Below, piece after piece: positions 61,151 to 64,000 of a stretch of 64,000 nt of DNA. Made by a program: the position numbers and the translations under genes. How positions within the stretch are numbered: position 1 is the stretch's first letter; each line of letters starts with the position of its first letter. Source of the DNA: Isochrysis galbana (taxonomy: Eukaryota; Haptophyta; Isochrysidales; Isochrysidaceae); contig CM030936.1 of NCBI GenBank assembly GCA_018136815.1, positions 4,844,707 to 4,908,706 of the forward strand, given 5' to 3'. The notes beneath the pieces are model-generated. The model ran no database searches and had not been told where the DNA came from. It worked only from the letters and a program-made list of their open reading frames with translations.

Positions 61151-62235
61151 TCACTGTTGTTTTAGCCTTTGAAAGAAGCCGACCTTCGCCGTTACTAGTA
61201 GGTGGTATCTCGTTAGAATTGCTCTTAAGATCGACTTAACGGACCTACCGTCCGCGTTACCATACTGAATGTTGTAAAAGTCCGTAAGGATATACCTCCA
61301 TGCCAAGATACCCAAGTATCCCGAGGAGGGGTGAGGCCTGTCTACTTGGTAGCAAAAAAGACGTTGGGCCTCTTCGGAGCCCGGCGCCCGGCCTAAGATC
61401 AATCCCTAAAAGTCCTTCTATGAATTCGAAGATGGGCTCCGTCGCGATGCACCTGGTTAGATGGGTGGAACTCTCGGGTGCTGTACCGCAAAAACGGCAT
61501 GTCGGATCGTCTGCGAATTTGTTCGCCGTGGCTATTCTCCTATGTAGAATGTGTTTGAAGTGCATATACATATACGAGTCCCTTGGGGTCAGAAAGTTGT
61601 ACTTGTATAACTGCAACATTTGTTTCCATTCTCATTTTCCCGATAGGACCGGTAATCTTTTTTCCCATCTGAATGTGGATTTCTGCTTCTTAGTTTTCCT
61701 CATTGCGAGGAACACTTTAGTCAGCGCCCTGACATTTATATCTTCTAGCGTTTTATGCGCGTCTTTGAAAGTGTATTCTTGTGGAATCGGGTACGCCGTT
61801 TCGGCCGGCCCGTCGTATGCACGTCCACATTTTAGCGGAGTGTATAGCTCGTCCGGTTCCTCGTCCGTGTCCTCTAGGTATGCTTGCACTAACTTCAATC
61901 AATAGATGGGTGGCTTCGCCTATCATCCGTCTAGGCACAAATCCCACTTGTTCCTTAGAAATAATCGTGTGTACCGTCCTCTTGAGTCTATTTGCTAGAA
62001 CTTTGGCGAGGATTTTGTAGTCCGTTTGGAGCAGCGTGATAGGTCTATAATTTCTCGGGTCCCTAGCGTCCCGCCATCTCGACGTCCTGATCGGGAGGTG
62101 CTGAGGGTTGCGAGCGCTTGGGCTCCGGTGGCTTGGGTCGGCCCCGTTGGGGCGTCGTGGCGGCAGAGGGCTGGGAGGTGGGAGCGGTCGGCGCGCGCTC
62201 CATCGCTAAAACTATAACGATAATTTTTCTCACGA
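61151..62235 (-). mobile_element. LINE copy with internal deletions
   Basis: On the minus strand: a hairpin AAATTATCGTTATAGTTT, a start block MERAPTAPTSQPSAATTPQ (from 62200), then a jump to a reverse transcriptase piece RDPRNYRPITLLQTDYKILA...QVGFVPRRMIGEATHLLIE (about 62070-61895). A second jump leads into the ORF2 C-terminal part (LEDTDEEPDELYTPL; MHFKHILHRRIATANKF; CRFCGTAPESSTHLTRC; LAWRYILTDFYNIQYG). Frames shift at both joins and again near 61630 and 61400. The catalytic YxDD region and the endonuclease are absent. Confidence 0.8.
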
Positions 62236-62748
62236 ACACACCCAAAACAAAGCAAGCAAATCATTCACCCAAACCAAGCAAATTATCAAGCAACCGCGAC
62301 CCCAAATCACCGATAACCCAAACACGCAAACACGTCGCCAGAGACGGAGAGAGAGAGCGCGCGAGAGAGAGAGACTCCACAGACAGCGACGGCCGGAGCG
62401 TGTCTCCGTCTCGCTCCCGTCCGCCATGCCCACTCCCCCTCCGCCGTTCCCCCCCCCCCCCCCTTCGCAGCTTTCCTCCCCCCCCCTCCGCCGTCCCCCC
62501 CCCCCCCTTCGCCTCAAATAAAGGCAAGCCGCCTGTCGAGCGAGGGATGAAATCGAACAACTCAGAGGACAAATACGCCGGTTGACGCAGACCCCCGATA
62601 CCACCACAAGGATTCGGTAAAGAGCACCAGAGAGGGAGGGTAGGTCGTTTGCCTTCATTTGGTACCCCTCGTGGACAGCCGGATTGGCGCTGAGGGGAGA
62701 AGGATGAAGGCCGTGATAACCAATCAGTCATCACGTGTATTCACCACA
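62236..62748. other. Low-complexity region
   Basis: GA-rich (62340-62375) and C-run-rich (62445-62510) sequence; no gene recognised. Confidence 0.5.
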
Positions 62749-63168
62749 TCACTCTGAGTTGTTTTGGCACACCGACCCTGGCTCGCGGCATGGCATGTCA
62801 CACACTCCATCGTCATTGCACTCAAGTCCTTCACAGCACTCGTCGCCATAACTGCACCCCCACCGCCCCGCCCTTTTCTCGATACACGGTGAGACGGGGT
62901 TAACGATGACCGATAGGCCCGAATTTGGGGCCTGAGCAGAGGGAGGGTACGAGGCGCCTCCCCATGTCCCATGTGAACCAAGTTCTAAACTTATTGCCGG
63001 CCCCACGATAAATAAAAAAATGGGCCTCCGATCAACCAGAGTTTTGTTAACCCCGTCTCCCCCGCCTCTAGCAAAACAAGAAACAAGCATGACTTCCCCA
63101 AACATCATGGCAGAAAGAGACTCAGTTGCCGGAACCAAAAGCAAAGCTAACGTCATACACTTTGGCAT
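62749..63168 (-). CDS. Small secreted cysteine-rich protein
   Basis: From the ATG at 63168 (an earlier in-frame ATG is at 63216), about 139 residues. The start MPKCMTLALLLVPATESLSA resembles a signal peptide. A second hydrophobic run (IFLFIVGPAISL) follows. The C-terminus is cysteine-dense: CIEKRAGRWGCSYGDECC, EGLECNDDGVC, DMPCREPGSVC, with a CC pair and spacing reminiscent of disulfide-knotted domains. I do not recognise a specific family or function. It may be a secreted or surface domain; the gene could have an intron I cannot see. Confidence 0.5.
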   Translation of the reverse strand: MPKCMTLALLLVPATESLSAMMFGEVMLVSCFARGGGDGVNKTLVDRRPIFLFIVGPAISLELGSHGTWGGASYPPSAQAPNSGLSVIVNPVSPCIEKRAGRWGCSYGDECCEGLECNDDGVCDMPCREPGSVCQNNSE

Positions 63169-63292
63169 ACTCACATAATGTTTGCGTGGATGGACGATAG
63201 AACAACTTTTCAGCATGCAAATTCAGTTCATATCGCCACTCTTGCCTAAGGCAATTCCTCGCACTAGCAGTGAGGAAAGTACGCGGTTCAGG

Positions 63293-64000
63293 CTAGCCTG
63301 CAACTGGCGCTTCCGAATCAGAGCTTGTTGTAAGAGCCTCTGCTGCCAGATCGACGGGAAGCCCGTTTGCGACAAAGGGCATCGCCAGCTTGGTGAAGGT
63401 CCACGCCAACACCAAGCCAAGTAGTTGTATCAACAACGAGCGCCACAGTGAGTGCCACCACGGCACAGCCACACCCTCCCCCCCCTCGTCGTCATGCACG
63501 CTGCGCGCCTCGATGAGCCTGCGAAGCTCATGCTGCTCGACCTGCGTTGCGGGGTGCGGGTGGGGAGGGCCGAACATCTGAACGGACCTGATGGGCGCCA
63601 GCACAACAGCACGCTCCAGACAGGTCGCACCTCTTCAATAGCATCAGTGGCGTACCCAAACTTCTGGTACTTTGTCCCGGCGTCGCCGTCCCAGTTACTA
63701 ATCAGTTCGTCGAACAAGCCTCTCGCACCTGTTCACGGATCGGTGATGGGGCTATGTGCGAGCGCCTGGGTAGGGTAGCAGCTGTTGGCCGGCGACGCCG
63801 GGATCCTAGCGCTCTCAACCTTAGCGCCACGATACAGCTGCCGTAATCCGGCTGCCCGCTCGCGGCCCAAACTGGCCTGCCACTCACCCTGTTCGCCATT
63901 TCCAAACGCCTCGAGGGCCTGCAAGGTGTTGAGCGCGCCGATGCTCACTTCTAGCACGCGCTTCGCCTGCTGCTTAAGTTCCGCCTCTGAGGGGCTGAGT
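63293..64000 (-). CDS. Tail-membrane protein, 3' end (gene runs off window)
   Basis: Three exons: window edge to 63888 (donor GTGAGT), 63728-63631, and 63577-63293. Both splices are frame-consistent, producing ...LEAFGNGEQG ARGLFDELISNWDGDAG TKYQKFGYATDAIEE MFGPP... The last exon has a single hydrophobic helix (SLLIQLLGLVLAWTFTKLAM) about 30 residues from the end, so the protein is probably anchored by its C-terminus. The internal intron 63630-63578 is only 53 bp. The family is not recognised; the missing 5' part would decide. Confidence 0.6.

Overview
This 64 kb window is nuclear DNA of a GC-rich, repeat-laden single-celled eukaryote. The evidence is many short introns (about 53-250 bp, GT-AG plus one GC-AG), 1-kb-scale CT microsatellites, LINE, hAT and Ty3-type elements, and genes of eukaryotic families (spliceosomal DEAH helicase, DHHC acyltransferase, GH79, BAH, chromodomain). 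A plant/algal-type L-arabinokinase and an ADP-ribosyltransferase-LRR protein of a kind I associate with haptophytes and related algae suggest a marine microalga. That lineage call is an inference and I hold it loosely.

Layout: 1-2146 (-) 5' part of a membrane protein gene cut by the window edge. 3815-6285 apparently intact hAT transposon with its target-site duplication. 7488-10703 (-) DEK_C/BAH chromatin protein. 11.1-12.3 kb LTR-like and other dispersed repeats. 12731-19299 (-) large ADP-ribosyltransferase-LRR gene whose 3' part is an array of 18 exons, one LRR each. 19.3-20.6 kb pyrimidine/purine tract shared with the divergent DHHC acyltransferase gene (20578-21655, +). 22.2-26.2 kb ankyrin gene, retroelement scraps, minisatellites and a hypothetical ORF. 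27086-28770 (-) sphingolipid desaturase. 29.7-33.4 kb LINE family copies. 33782-35676 (+) M48/OMA1-like protease. 35.7-38.9 kb repeats. 38923-40449 (+) L-arabinokinase-like GHMP kinase. 40.7-43.9 kb Ty3-type fragments and repeat arrays. 44015-47415 (-) GH79 heparanase-like enzyme. 48287-49276 (-) chromo-BED-hAT protein. 51350-57285 (+) complete 20-exon Prp22/DHX8 helicase. 58-62.2 kb a retrotransposed LINE/hAT chimera and another deleted LINE. 62749-63216 (-) small secreted cysteine-rich protein. 63293-64000 (-) 3' end of a tail-membrane protein gene.

The genes look like independent housekeeping and surface/chromatin genes, not a functional cluster. The most interesting structures are: (1) the LRR array, in which all 18 exons are multiples of 3 nt, in the same phase, and in recently duplicated 190/228-bp units, so repeats can be gained, lost or skipped without breaking the frame; (2) a LINE family with a conserved 5' hairpin before a common start peptide, T-rich 3' ends and perfect 14-17 bp target duplications, including one insertion that carries inverted LINE endonuclease and hAT transposase fragments; (3) pyrimidine-rich sense-strand leaders abutting several start codons, switching strand exactly between two divergent genes.
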